A stretch of DNA of 45,690 nt. Source: Bacteroidia bacterium (lineage in GTDB: Bacteria; Bacteroidota; Bacteroidia; Bacteroidales; GWA2-32-17). The stretch lies in NCBI GenBank assembly GCA_016218155.1, contig JACREQ010000093.1, positions 1-45,690 on the forward strand, written 5' to 3'. The position numbers and the translations under genes are program-made. Positions 19,759 to 27,319 of this stretch are shown here, piece by piece (the stretch's first letter is position 1; the number at the start of each line of letters is the position of its first letter). Below the pieces are notes generated by a model. That model made no database searches and was not told the origin of the DNA. It was given only the letters and a program-made list of their open reading frames with translations.

Positions 19759-20463
19759 ATGAATACATTTTTTAATTTCAAATATTTATTCGCAACAATT
19801 GTTATAGCAATGTGCCCGTATTTAATATTAGCTCAAATTAAAATGGAGTTTTCTTCAAAACCTTTCTCAAAAGGAGGTGCTGAACAAAAAGAATTTACAT
19901 GGAATACACCAATATATGGTAAAATAAGTATTAATAAACCTTTAAAAAATTATGCAAAAAAGATAGATGCCTATGCAATGGAAAAACTTCATATAAGTGG
20001 AGTTTATTCATCGTATATATCATTGTATTGTATTCCAACTGATGAAGATATTGACAGACGTACAAATGTTGAAATAACATTATATCTTACAAATTCTGAA
20101 TTAGAAAAAAATGAAATTAACCTTGACATAATGCCAGTCGAAACAGAGGCCACCACTTTTTATGGTACAGGCTTTAGCGATGAGTTGGCAAGAATGGGCA
20201 TTGTTCAATACGATCCAGAAACTGAAAAAACTGTTGGAAAAAAGACTGAATTCAAAATATACTTACATGAAGATTTACCCTCAGTTTCACAAGAAGAAAT
20301 TGGTACAAAGAATGGCAGAATTGTACTTGCAAGTGGCATATACAATACGTTGGGCAGTATTACTATTGACTATACCACTGTTACAGACAGTAGAGAGGTT
20401 GGAGACTGGAAAGATAGATGCACCGCAATAACAGATAGTATTCAATCCAAATACAACAAGTAG
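19759..20463 (+). CDS. Exported protein, first of two tandem paralogues
   Basis: 234 residues. I use the ATG at 19759 because it gives a signal peptide (NFKYLFATIVIAMCPYLILAQ); an upstream in-frame ATG at 19705 overlaps the previous gene and adds no feature. The mature N-terminus shares FSSKPFSxGGAEQKEF and (N/S)PIYxxIxxxKPLKxY with the next gene, and later parts also align (LxxSxLEKxxIxxDxMPxxxxATTxY). Family not recognised. Beta-rich; no enzyme motif seen. Confidence 0.72.
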   Translation: MNTFFNFKYLFATIVIAMCPYLILAQIKMEFSSKPFSKGGAEQKEFTWNTPIYGKISINKPLKNYAKKIDAYAMEKLHISGVYSSYISLYCIPTDEDIDRRTNVEITLYLTNSELEKNEINLDIMPVETEATTFYGTGFSDELARMGIVQYDPETEKTVGKKTEFKIYLHEDLPSVSQEEIGTKNGRIVLASGIYNTLGSITIDYTTVTDSREVGDWKDRCTAITDSIQSKYNK

Positions 20464-20506
20464 TATTAAACAAAAAATAGAAAACACTAATTAAAAATCA
20501 ACAATC

Positions 20507-21604
20507 ATGAAAACTAAAACAAAACAGATTTTTACAATTATAGCTCTGATTGCTATTCAGTTTAGCATGCAAGCTCAAAACAGAATGATTTTTTCTTCAA
20601 AACCTTTTTCGCAGGGTGGAGCTGAGCAAAAAGAGTTTAAGGCAAATTCACCCATTTATGCAAGAATAATATTAGAAAAGCCATTAAAATCATATTGTAC
20701 AAATCCATCAAAAAAAATGGATAATGTTCCTGTTGGTTACGCTCGAAAATTTTGCATTATGCCAACAAACAGAAACGAAAATGATGAAGAAGCATTTGAC
20801 GAAATATTTAGCAACAACTATATAATTCACTTAACTTTTTCTGATTTAGAAAAAAGCTTTATCGATTTTGATGTAATGCCTAGTAATGAAGATGCAACAA
20901 CTATTTATTCTGATTGGGAAGCACTTTATTGGTCGTTTGCTAAATCTGATTTAGAACTTGGTAAAAAATCTCATTTTGCAATTAAAGTTTATTCTGAATA
21001 TAACGAAAGTAATGCTGAGATAACCGGATTACAGTCATTAGGTGATTTATATATTGATTATTCTGGTTCAACTGTAGAAACTCAGGAAAAATGGTATGAA
21101 CAATGCAAAAAAGCCAGCGAAAATGCTAGAGCAAACGGTTTAAAAAATGTAAGCAAAAATGCTGCTATCGAAGCTTCTAAACTTCCTCTTCCTTCATGTT
21201 TCTCTAAAGGAAATAATCCTGGATATCAGAACCCTGAAAATTCAACAGCTAAAATTACAGCTCTGATAAAACAAAAATATGGCATTACTGAGGTTTTAAA
21301 ACTAACTTTTGATAAAGCCGATGGTGTAGATGATTTTAGAACTTTAGTTGATGCCAACACAAATATAGCAACTTGCAAAATGGGTAACCATGTATTTTAT
21401 TTTGCTTTCAAAGATAAAGATGGTACATACAGATTTGCCGGAGGAGTTTTAATAAAGGATCATATTGGTCTTGGAAAATTCGGAGAAACATATATTAAAG
21501 ATTATTCCCCTATTCAGGGAGATGAGAAATATCCTTTAGATGTTGTAAGAGATGGACAGGGAACTTATGGTGTTTTTTATTTTGATGGCTCTAAATTAAA
21601 ATAA
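20507..21604 (+). CDS. Exported protein, second tandem paralogue with C-terminal extension
   Basis: 365 residues with signal peptide (FTIIALIAIQFSMQAQ). The first ~210 residues align with the protein encoded just upstream. From about 230 on, it has an extra domain absent from the first copy (ENSTAKITALIKQKYGITEV through GTYGVFYFDGSKLK), which looks like a small alpha/beta domain. The two genes are 43 bases apart. Duplication followed by gain or loss of the C-terminal domain is the simplest history. Function unknown. Confidence 0.75.
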   Translation: MKTKTKQIFTIIALIAIQFSMQAQNRMIFSSKPFSQGGAEQKEFKANSPIYARIILEKPLKSYCTNPSKKMDNVPVGYARKFCIMPTNRNENDEEAFDEIFSNNYIIHLTFSDLEKSFIDFDVMPSNEDATTIYSDWEALYWSFAKSDLELGKKSHFAIKVYSEYNESNAEITGLQSLGDLYIDYSGSTVETQEKWYEQCKKASENARANGLKNVSKNAAIEASKLPLPSCFSKGNNPGYQNPENSTAKITALIKQKYGITEVLKLTFDKADGVDDFRTLVDANTNIATCKMGNHVFYFAFKDKDGTYRFAGGVLIKDHIGLGKFGETYIKDYSPIQGDEKYPLDVVRDGQGTYGVFYFDGSKLK

Positions 21605-21626
21605 GTGTTTATGCAATAAAAACAAA

Positions 21627-21657
21627 AAGCCTTGAGAGTAATTAAACTTCAAGGCTT
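21627..21657 (-). terminator. Terminator on the minus strand, probably the original tRNA-Leu terminator
   Basis: AAGCCTTGA and TCAAGGCTT form a perfect 9-bp stem. Read on the minus strand it is followed by TTTGTTTTTATT, a proper U-tract; on the plus strand there is none. No minus-strand gene now lies upstream except the mobile element. Without the element, tRNA-Leu would end 15 bases before it. Confidence 0.75.
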
Positions 21658-21671
21658 ACTGTTCTTAATCT

Positions 21672-21685
21672 GTACCCGGAGCCGG
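21672..21685 (+). repeat. attL: 14-bp copy of the tRNA-Leu 3' end
   Basis: GTACCCGGAGCCGG, identical to 35064-35077. With 11 of 14 bases G or C in very AT-rich DNA, a chance match is unlikely. Bases following it do not continue the tRNA. Confidence 0.85.
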
Positions 21686-21806
21686 AATTACCTTATTATT
21701 AGCAACATAAGTATATCTTATGCTTAAAGTTTGTCTCAATGGTAAAAAATTTTGAAACTGTAAAAAGTCATCGAAGACAAATAAGAGAAAAAGACGAAAA
21801 AATAAT

Positions 21807-21831
21807 TTATCCCCCGAGTCGTCCCCTATTT
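21807..21831 (+). promoter_or_regulatory. Possible recombinase arm sites, left end
   Basis: TTATCCCCC (21807-21815) and TCCCCTATTT (21822-21831). TTATCCCCC recurs twice at the right end of the element in the same orientation. Its position between core site and recombinase gene fits arm-type binding sites. Confidence 0.4.
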
Positions 21832-21885
21832 TTTTATTCCAAAAAAAGATTGGATTTTAGCCACTGAATTTAAAATATTTAGTCT

Positions 21886-21920
21886 ATGGCAGAAGTCTCT
21901 TTTTTTCAAACAACCCAATG
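21886..21920 (+). other. Out-of-frame start of the recombinase gene
   Basis: ATG at 21886 encodes MAEVSFFQTTQ and then stops. Removing one T from the run of seven at 21900-21906 would give MAEVSFFKQPNENRQT and join directly to the long recombinase frame. MA.VSFF is the usual opening of this recombinase family in Bacteroidota, so the real start is probably here. Confidence 0.7.
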
Positions 21921-21934
21921 AAAATAGGCAAACA

Positions 21935-23158
21935 TTGATCTACTTGGTCTATACTTTTGGGTATTATGAAAATGAATATTCAACAAAGTGCAAAAGTTAT
22001 AAAAGATTAAAATTATCCACAGGAGAAAAAATACATCCAAAATACTGGAATAAAGAGAAAAATAGAGCAAGAACAACAAGTAGTTTTCCAGAAGGCACAG
22101 AATTAAATGCAAGATTGGATCAACTCGACCATGCTATTAGAGAAACTCATATTCGACTAAAAAGAAAAGGAATAAAAGCAACACCGGATAAATTAAAAGA
22201 TGAATTACCAAAAACATTAGGTGAGAACAAGGAAAATAATGGTATTACATTGTTTAGGTTCTTTGAAAATGTTATTGCCCAAGGGAAAGACCAAAAGCAA
22301 AGTCCAAGGACACTAAAGAATTATAGGTGTACTTTAAATCATGTTCTTCGTTTTTGCAAAGAAGAAAGAAAGGAATACCACTTTGAAGATATAGATTTCA
22401 TTTTCTATGACAAATTCATGAAATACCTTAATGATAACACACCATTTGCTCCAAATTCAGTTGGAAAACACGTGTCAGTGATTAAAGCAATACTGAATAA
22501 AGCTGTAGAAAGAAAATACACGAATAATCTTGAATATAAAGGATTCAAAGTACCGTATGAAGAACCTGATATGATTTATTTAAATGAAGAAGAATTAACA
22601 AGAATACAAAATTTGAATTTAAACAACAATAAAAGGCTTGACCGTATTAGAGATTTGTTTTTGATCGGCTGTTATACTGGACTAAGGTTTTCTGATTTTA
22701 CACAGATTGATGAAAACAACATTAAAAAGGATGGAAATAATTATGTCTTACAAATTAAAACACAAAAAACAAATCAGGTTGTAGTAATACCATTAAAATC
22801 TATTATTGTAAACATATTACAAAAATACAATTACAATATACCTAACCATATTTCCAATCAAAAAATGAACTCATATTTGAAGGAACTAGGAAAGTTAGCT
22901 GAAATTAATGAAAATATAACTATTTACAAGACAAGAAATAATGAAAGGACTAAAGAAATACTCAAAAAGTGGGAACTGATCTGTACTCATACAGCAAGAA
23001 GAAGCTTTGCAACCAATGCTTATAAATCATCACCAGACCTCTCATACAAATTGATGAAAATTACTGGACATAAAACAGAGCGAAATTTTTTACGATATAT
23101 AAGAATTAATTCCGAAGAAAATGCAAAATTATTAATGGACTCTCCATTTTTTAAATAA
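21935..23158 (+). CDS. Tyrosine recombinase (site-specific integrase) of the element
   Basis: 407 residues from a TTG at 21935; with the shifted upstream segment restored it would be about 423 residues from the ATG at 21886. Domains in order: arm-type DNA-binding domain (LSTGEKIHPKYWNKEKNRA), SAM-like core-binding domain (about 105-200), and catalytic domain with Arg in YTGLRFSDF, HTARRSFATN (H-x-x-R), the His of ITGHKT and the Tyr of FLRYIRI. It should integrate and excise the element at the tRNA-Leu end. A good terminator follows. The N-terminal frame break sits in a homopolymer and may be a real mutation, a slippage signal, or a base-calling error. Confidence 0.92.
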   Translation: MIYLVYTFGYYENEYSTKCKSYKRLKLSTGEKIHPKYWNKEKNRARTTSSFPEGTELNARLDQLDHAIRETHIRLKRKGIKATPDKLKDELPKTLGENKENNGITLFRFFENVIAQGKDQKQSPRTLKNYRCTLNHVLRFCKEERKEYHFEDIDFIFYDKFMKYLNDNTPFAPNSVGKHVSVIKAILNKAVERKYTNNLEYKGFKVPYEEPDMIYLNEEELTRIQNLNLNNNKRLDRIRDLFLIGCYTGLRFSDFTQIDENNIKKDGNNYVLQIKTQKTNQVVVIPLKSIIVNILQKYNYNIPNHISNQKMNSYLKELGKLAEINENITIYKTRNNERTKEILKKWELICTHTARRSFATNAYKSSPDLSYKLMKITGHKTERNFLRYIRINSEENAKLLMDSPFFK

Positions 23159-23233
23159 TTACTTTTAAATCTTTTCAACAGAGATAAGTCTCTGAACACA
23201 CCCACAGGAAAAAATTTTATTAACCAAGTTTCT

Positions 23234-23259
23234 ACTGTCATTCTCGTGACAGTTTTTTT
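23234..23259 (+). terminator. Terminator after the recombinase gene
   Basis: ACTGTCA and TGACAGT form a 7-bp stem with loop TTCTCG, followed by a T-run. It lies 75 bases after the recombinase stop. Confidence 0.85.
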
Positions 23260-23358
23260 CATTTTCTGCTATAAGTATATAAAAATGATTAAAAACAGAC
23301 AAAACTCTGTTTTTGGATTATAAAAGTCACTGGTTGAATAATTATAAAAAACAAGAAA

Positions 23359-23682
23359 ATGAAAAATGTTATACTAAGAGAAATTACTTTACAAGAATTT
23401 CAGGACATGATTTCTGAATCTGTTAAATTGCAATTGCAGGTAATTGTGCCTTTGTTACAACAAAATGTATATTATCTGTCTAGTAAGGAGGTTGCGGCAG
23501 AATTAAAGGTGTCTAAGCCTACTGTCCTTAAATGGGCAAAAATGGGGATTCTTATAAAACATCGCATTGGTTCAAGGGTTTTCTTTGAGCGCACACAAGT
23601 AATGAAAGCTGTAAAGGCAGTAAATACAATAAAATATAAACGTGAAATTAATTTTCAATATGAAAATAAGCTAGAACAATAA
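23359..23682 (+). CDS. Small helix-turn-helix protein (excisionase-like, HTH_17)
   Basis: 107 residues. The core LSSKEVAAELKVSKPTVLKW with the following MGILIKHRIGSRVFFERTQVMKAVK is the MerR-like/Xis winged helix called HTH_17, common next to recombinases in Bacteroidota elements, where it acts as recombination directionality factor or regulator. The N-terminal ~30 residues are helical (LQEFQDMISESVKLQLQVI). It has its own transcription unit downstream of the recombinase terminator. Confidence 0.85.
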   Translation: MKNVILREITLQEFQDMISESVKLQLQVIVPLLQQNVYYLSSKEVAAELKVSKPTVLKWAKMGILIKHRIGSRVFFERTQVMKAVKAVNTIKYKREINFQYENKLEQ

Positions 23683-23705
23683 AATATCTCTGGTTATAAG
23701 GAATA

Positions 23706-23722
23706 TTCTGGTTACTCCAGAA
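23706..23722 (+). promoter_or_regulatory. Small dyad between the two HTH genes
   Basis: TTCTGG and CCAGAA flank five bases. Further CTGGTT half-sites lie near 23331 and 23690. Possible operator for one of the HTH proteins; no T-run, so not a terminator. Confidence 0.3.
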
Positions 23723-23773
23723 CTACCGATTGTAAAATTGAAATTGTAGTATTAATTATTAAAATTTTTTAAA

Positions 23774-24118
23774 ATGGAAAGAAAAAAAAATGAGCAATTG
23801 CTCAAAGAAATTCGTGATATTTTTCATGATGAATTTCAGAAAATTTTACCCTTCATTAAAGGTAAAATAATGTTACTTACAAGTAAAGAAGTTGCCCTAG
23901 CTTATAACATTGATCAAAGACAACTTAAAAAATTAGTAAAAGAGGGATTTCTTATAAAGTACAAACTTGGAAATGATGAATATTATAGTTGTTGGGAAGT
24001 CTTTAATAGGGGTGATGATCTTCAAAAAGCTTTAAATAGCAATAAAAAACGATTCTATTACTCTACGGAAATTAATTTAGATAAAGCGGTAGCTTTCATT
24101 ACTGACTCATCATTATGA
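23774..24118 (+). CDS. Second helix-turn-helix protein (HTH_17-like)
   Basis: 114 residues. LLTSKEVALAYNIDQRQLKKL and GFLIKYKLGNDEYYSCWEVF keep the HTH_17 outline, but the recognition helix is diverged from the first protein. The N-terminal helix (LLKEIRDIFHDEFQKILPFI) resembles that of the neighbour, so the two are probably old duplicates. Its stop overlaps the start of the next gene by 4 bases (ATGA), implying translational coupling with the replication protein, and so perhaps a role in its control. Confidence 0.75.
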   Translation: MERKKNEQLLKEIRDIFHDEFQKILPFIKGKIMLLTSKEVALAYNIDQRQLKKLVKEGFLIKYKLGNDEYYSCWEVFNRGDDLQKALNSNKKRFYYSTEINLDKAVAFITDSSL

Positions 24119-25032
24119 TTGATCGCATTTCCATTCGTTCTAATCTCCTGCCAGAAGCTGATTATGATAGGCTTCTGGCTCTATATTCTTTTGTTGCAAC
24201 TATAGATGCTAATACAATAAAATTCAATATTTATCCTGTTGGAAATAAAAACCCTATTAGTGTTTGTTTGAAAAAGGAGCACAAGGGATACATAAGAATC
24301 ACATTCAACGCAAGGAAACTATGGTTTGGGGCAAAATCATTGTTAGACCTGAACTTACAACAATTTAAGGAGTCTGTTTTTCGATTGGCAAACTGTTTGA
24401 ATCTGAAACTATCTTTTATTCTGAATGCTGATGTAATTAAAATCGAAATAGGAGCAAATATAAAAATGCCTGAACACAGTAGCTCTGTTTTTCCATTTAT
24501 TGCAGGTCATAAGTATCTCCAATCTGTTACTTATCCTAATGCGATCTATCGGAAAGGGACACAATATACTTTGATAATCTATGACAAACTCAATGAACGC
24601 CAATATGGGAAAAGAGTTTACAATAAAAATCTTCAAGAGAGGTTTAATATTCTGAGATTTGAAGCACGTCTTTTCTACCAACATCCACTTATACATCGCA
24701 TGACTGTACAGGATGTTTTCAGAAACTGGAATAGTTTAATAGATTTTTGGATTCGTCAATTTTATTGTGAAATAACATATATTAACCAACCTGTATTTGA
24801 CTTAAAAAAATGCACAGCAAAAGACTTTAAAAATTACTGTTTTTTCAGGGGAATTTGTTGTAATGATAATGAACTTCTTTTCGGATTAAAAAATACTTCA
24901 TTCTCTCCCAAGGCAAGAAACAGAATAAAATCTCAATTTGAAAAAGCTAATTCAAAATATAATAATGGTGATTCAATTTCAGGGCTAATTCCGGGAACGG
25001 TGTTTATTGTGGGTGAGTCTTATAAAAATTAG
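24115..25032 (+). CDS. Probable phage/plasmid-type replication initiator
   Basis: 305 residues. It resembles the gene II/X-like replication proteins found in small Bacteroidota elements: an N-terminal beta region (IKFNIYPVG), ITFNARKLWFGAKSLLDLNL, the strand VIKIEIGANI, then YTLIIYDKLNE and ILRFEARL. Such proteins nick at an origin and start rolling-circle replication. I could not assign the nicking Tyr with certainty. It is coupled to the HTH gene upstream, and a perfect 22-bp inverted repeat lies 38 bases after its stop, which would fit an origin structure. Alternative: an uncharacterised element protein with the same fold. The assignment is from pattern memory and moderate. Confidence 0.55.
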   Translation: MIDRISIRSNLLPEADYDRLLALYSFVATIDANTIKFNIYPVGNKNPISVCLKKEHKGYIRITFNARKLWFGAKSLLDLNLQQFKESVFRLANCLNLKLSFILNADVIKIEIGANIKMPEHSSSVFPFIAGHKYLQSVTYPNAIYRKGTQYTLIIYDKLNERQYGKRVYNKNLQERFNILRFEARLFYQHPLIHRMTVQDVFRNWNSLIDFWIRQFYCEITYINQPVFDLKKCTAKDFKNYCFFRGICCNDNELLFGLKNTSFSPKARNRIKSQFEKANSKYNNGDSISGLIPGTVFIVGESYKN

Positions 25033-25070
25033 AAAGATATTATTCTTAAAGAATTCCTTAAAAAGGGATA

Positions 25071-25143
25071 TGTATAATAGAAAATCAGGAGCACGCATTC
25101 AACCTTTCAGGTTTCATTTACGCTCCTGATTTTCTATTATACA
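25071..25143. repeat. Perfect 22-bp inverted repeat with nested hairpin
   Basis: Left arm 25071-25092, right arm 25122-25143, all 22 bases complementary. The 29-base centre contains AACCT-TTC-AGGTT, a second perfect hairpin. There is no T-run on either side, so an ordinary terminator is unlikely. The site is next to the replication gene; origin or single-strand origin is plausible. Confidence 0.9.
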
Positions 25144-25417
25144 CAACACATAATTATTTCAAGTTATATCTCATTTCAGATTTTCAAAATTCAAACAACT
25201 ACAATTGTTTTAATCAATTTTAATCTTTGAATTAATAAAAGGGTCAACTCGATTTTTTCAGGTCATTAACATTTCAAATAATGTGATATTAATTTTTGTG
25301 TTTTGGCTTTGGTGTTATTAATACCAAGTGGTCACAAATTGGGGATGCTTTCAGAATAATATTATCTATGTTCTTGCAATTAATAGACATTTCTTCACCT
25401 CAAAAGAAAACATGATG
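25144..25417. other. Intergenic stretch with a 19-base dyad
   Basis: No gene seen between the replication protein and the convergent small gene. TTGGTGTTATTAATACCAA at 25309-25327 is a dyad with one mismatched pair and may be a protein-binding site. Confidence 0.4.
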
Positions 25418-25645
25418 TTATTTCAATTTGATTGTGTCGGGTTTTATATACTCAAACAACTGTTTGTATTTACTAGATTTAATGGCTGTCCTTAATTTTA
25501 TTTGTTTAGCTAAAGTGATTCCACCTTTTCTGTTGGGAAATAAGTTTCTTTTCTCTACCTCATCAGCAATGGTCTGAAAGGTGGCTGTTTTATCCGGCTG
25601 ATTTAATAGAACAACAACTTCATGAAGTTTTAGTAGATTCTTCAT
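25418..25645 (-). CDS. Small basic protein, possible winged helix
   Basis: 75 residues, rich in Lys. TATFQTIADEVEKRNLFPN and ITLAKQIKLRTAIKSSKYKQLFEYI recall the layout of short winged-helix DNA-binding domains such as HARE-HTH, but I cannot assign a family. It starts 12 bases after the stop of the HEPN gene on the same strand and is probably co-transcribed. A partner or regulator of the HEPN protein is an inference from that spacing alone. Confidence 0.55.
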   Translation of the reverse strand: MKNLLKLHEVVVLLNQPDKTATFQTIADEVEKRNLFPNRKGGITLAKQIKLRTAIKSSKYKQLFEYIKPDTIKLK

Positions 25646-25657
25646 ATATTATAAAAG

Positions 25658-26575
25658 TTAATTTAATTGATGAAATTTTTTCAGAGCAGAATAAAAATAA
25701 TCATCTAGATCAAATGTACAATGAAAAAGTAATGTGAAATTTGGCAAAGATTGAAACTCACTTCTCCATTTAGTGAATTTATTCACATCGTTTTCATTTT
25801 TAATTTTTGAAACAATTATTTCTGTATTATCTGAAATATTTAGCCCAGAAAATGATTCAATTTGAAATTTCCAGTTTGATATTTCAAAAGAATAAGGAAT
25901 AATTTGTTTCTCTTGTTTGAACGTTGTTAAATCGAAGATTGACCAAACAACAAGATTAATCGTGTTTGGAATTGTTTTATTATTAAAAAAGACTAAATCT
26001 GCTTTAAAAAAAATAATTCTCTTGTTATTATATGACAAAACACCTCCTTCAACAAGTAATTCATTCAAATTTGATTGCAAGTCTGTACTTCCCAGAATGC
26101 GAGTTTTTCTTAATGTTGGGTTTTCATACAAATCGTTAATCAAGTATATAACAGAATATACTTTATGTATAAATGCGACACCCCCAATAGTTTTCTTTTC
26201 TCCATGTAATTTCCCATTTCTAATAGTACGTAAGATGGTTAAGATATCTTTATTCCAAATTTCAAAATAGTTATTTTCAAAAAACCAATCAATTAAGGCT
26301 ACAAAAAGAATACTCTTAGATGATTTGTTATTAATTTCTTTATATCTTATTCTCATACATTTTTCAAGAGCAAAAATTGCTTGAGTTAATGCAAGATCAA
26401 TGAATTGATACTCAAAATAACTATGTTTCAGCAATTTATCTACAAGCTTAATTTCAGTTTTAATGTCATCTGGAACTTGCTGTTTAAGGTAAATTGGTTC
26501 TAGTAATTTGTTTTGAAACGTGTCCAAATCACTTACTCCATTAAACACCTCCCATATTTCATCTTTTTTTAACAT
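25658..26575 (-). CDS. HEPN-domain protein, putative RNase effector
   Basis: 305 residues. The helical N-terminal half contains ILRTIRNGKLHGEKK: R119-N120-x3-H124 is the R-N-x3-H form of the HEPN RNase motif (Rx4-6H). Helices before it (YFEYQFIDLALTQAIFALEKCMRIRY) fit the HEPN/DUF4145-like bundle. The C-terminal half (about 165-305) is beta-rich and unknown. HEPN RNases are common toxins and antiphage effectors. It is first in a two-gene unit with the small basic protein. No antitoxin with a recognised fold (for example a MNT nucleotidyltransferase) is adjacent. Confidence 0.65.
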   Translation of the reverse strand: MLKKDEIWEVFNGVSDLDTFQNKLLEPIYLKQQVPDDIKTEIKLVDKLLKHSYFEYQFIDLALTQAIFALEKCMRIRYKEINNKSSKSILFVALIDWFFENNYFEIWNKDILTILRTIRNGKLHGEKKTIGGVAFIHKVYSVIYLINDLYENPTLRKTRILGSTDLQSNLNELLVEGGVLSYNNKRIIFFKADLVFFNNKTIPNTINLVVWSIFDLTTFKQEKQIIPYSFEISNWKFQIESFSGLNISDNTEIIVSKIKNENDVNKFTKWRSEFQSLPNFTLLFHCTFDLDDYFYSALKKFHQLN

Positions 26576-27159
26576 TTACAATTATACTTTTTATAAATTT
26601 TCTAACAAATTTACTAATTATACACAGAGACTAAAAATATTGGATTTAAATTAATAATGATGTTTTTTCAAATACTGGAATTTACTTTTAAATTTCTAAA
26701 TTAAAATAACAATTCTATTTTCTTTTTCCGCAATGATTTTTAACCTATCTGTGGTAAGTGTTGGAAAAAAATTTCCAAGCATCTTCGGTCATATTAATTC
26801 TTAAATTTTATTTACACATCAATTGCCTATAATCATAAGTCATGCAACATTAAACTTTTGACTTGGGTTGCCCATAAATAACATAATAATTTCCAAGTCA
26901 TTTTTACCATTTATGACCATCTTACCGTTATAATATTCTGTTACCCGAGTTTAGACCATGCAATAATTTAAAATATAAAAGAATACCCTGTTTTTGTAAT
27001 GTTTCTGGAAAATTTTTTTGATATGAAAATTCTTTCGATATTTACCATTGCAAATTTCTGAAATAGATTTTTGTAAAGGTTTAACTAAAAATTCGAAAAT
27101 ATAGAAAACAAAAAAGGACAAATAGAAACTAAATAACAAAGCATCTCTTATTTATTTCG
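26576..27159. other. 584-bp AT-rich intergenic stretch with hairpins
   Basis: No gene seen. It holds a hairpin TTGGAAA/TTTCCAA (26761-26778), an 8-bp inverted repeat TGACTTGG/CCAAGTCA (26859-26866 and 26893-26900) followed by TTTTT, and the left copy of a direct repeat (27026-27060). Possibly remnants of lost genes or regulatory RNA. Confidence 0.45.
27026..27060 (+). repeat. Imperfect direct repeat, left copy
   Basis: Shares CGATATTTACCA and the flanking bases (TTCTTxCG before, CAAAxTTCTG after) with 28092-28127. The two copies bracket the SH3b membrane protein gene. Confidence 0.6.
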
Positions 27160-27269
27160 GTTGTAGAAAACTGGTAATTTTTTGACCTTACAGAAATAAT
27201 AAGTAATGCTCACGTCAAAGGCGTGGGCTGAACTTATTTGTAAGGTCGGGATACCAGTCCCTCTACAAC
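27160..27269 (+). repeat. Long imperfect inverted repeat / strongly folded leader RNA
   Basis: Five nested stems in order: GTTGTAGA/TCTACAAC, CTGGTA/TACCAG, GACCTTACA/TGTAAGGTC, AATAAGT/ACTTATT, GCTCACG/CGTGGGC, closed by loop TCAAAGG at 27215-27221. It is far richer in G and C than its surroundings. It lies 50 bases before the SH3b gene. It is either a MITE/REP-like palindrome or a structured RNA. Confidence 0.8.
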
Positions 27270-27300
27270 AAATATTGTTTCTGTTCCACGCCCTCTTTTT
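27220..27300 (+). promoter_or_regulatory. Possible alternative terminator in the SH3b leader
   Basis: CCACGCC (27286-27292), followed by CTC and five T, is complementary to GGCGTGG (27220-27226), which also forms the apex of the big hairpin. The two foldings exclude each other, as in an attenuator. Speculative. Confidence 0.3.
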
Positions 27301-27319
27301 GTAGTAAAGGCTAATTGTT

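Noticed and set aside
25071-25143. Ordinary rho-independent terminator for the replication gene
   Set aside because: The stem is far longer than needed and there is no T-run on either side; kept as an inverted repeat of uncertain role.
25917-26270. 117-codon plus-strand frame antisense to the HEPN gene
   Set aside because: Lies wholly within the HEPN gene on the other strand and has no domain or signal peptide.
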